Assembly (NCBI GenBank): GCA_027627225.1
Contig: CM051032.1
Span: 65,265,137 to 65,329,136 of the forward strand
Reading direction: 5' to 3'
Source of the DNA: Congeria kusceri
Lineage: Eukaryota > Mollusca > Bivalvia > Myida > Dreissenidae
Length of the DNA stretch: 64,000 bases
The translations under genes and the position numbers were made by a program. The notes under the pieces were generated by a model. The model had not been told where the DNA came from. It worked only from the letters and a program-made list of their open reading frames with translations, and did no database searches. Shown in pieces: positions 1 to 64,000 of this stretch (positions are counted from its first letter, which is position 1; the number at the start of each line of letters is the position of its first letter).

Positions 1-64000
<64,000 letters not shown>

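Overview
This window is eukaryotic and looks like a bivalve mollusc, probably a dreissenid mussel (zebra or quagga mussel). The genus is an inference from memory. The grounds are small GT-AG exons in long AT-rich introns, and dense dispersed repeats of a kind I associate with bivalves, especially a palindromic repeat present here seven times.

The only host gene I can support is SMC5, on the plus strand, filling the window from 1 to 59495. Twenty exons join without a frame break: 2,250 coding bases, 750 codons, all introns GT-AG. They run from the N-terminal coiled coil, through the hinge (about 21049-25691) and the returning coil, to the C-terminal ATPase half with the ABC signature, Walker B and D-loop (58380-59495). 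The Walker A exons lie to the left and the last exon or exons to the right. SMC5 pairs with SMC6 in the nuclear SMC5/6 complex (genome stability, SUMO ligation, silencing of extrachromosomal DNA).

The introns hold nearly everything else. (1) A transposase-like gene (about 5868-11305) with its own 5' exon, intron and poly(A) signal, and two in-frame stops before a 917-codon open frame. (2) A young BEL/Pao LTR retrotransposon on the minus strand (36057-41361) with 175-bp LTRs that look identical, a 5-bp target duplication, a frameshift and an integrase deletion. It sits inside a 32-bp minisatellite element with inverted ends. (3) Many non-autonomous DNA transposons with clear terminal inverted repeats and target-site duplications (TA, 6-bp and 8-bp classes). 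(4) tRNA-derived SINEs. (5) Long dispersed repeats.

The most striking signal is that several tandem arrays are built from SMC5's own exon-intron borders. Exon 1's end, exon 7's acceptor, exon 8's acceptor, exon 17's end and exon 20's end are each contained in the repeat unit of the adjoining array (about 90, 74, 42, 33 and 53 bp). Weaker duplications precede exons 10 and 17. Each array multiplies a splice site. At exon 8 the unit is a multiple of three and the last copies are open in the exon's frame. At exon 20 at least 80 copies run to the window edge, most carrying an AG, a 21-nt stretch of coding sequence and a GT.

Exon numbers are local to this window. No search or alignment was run; family names come from motifs I could read and from recall.
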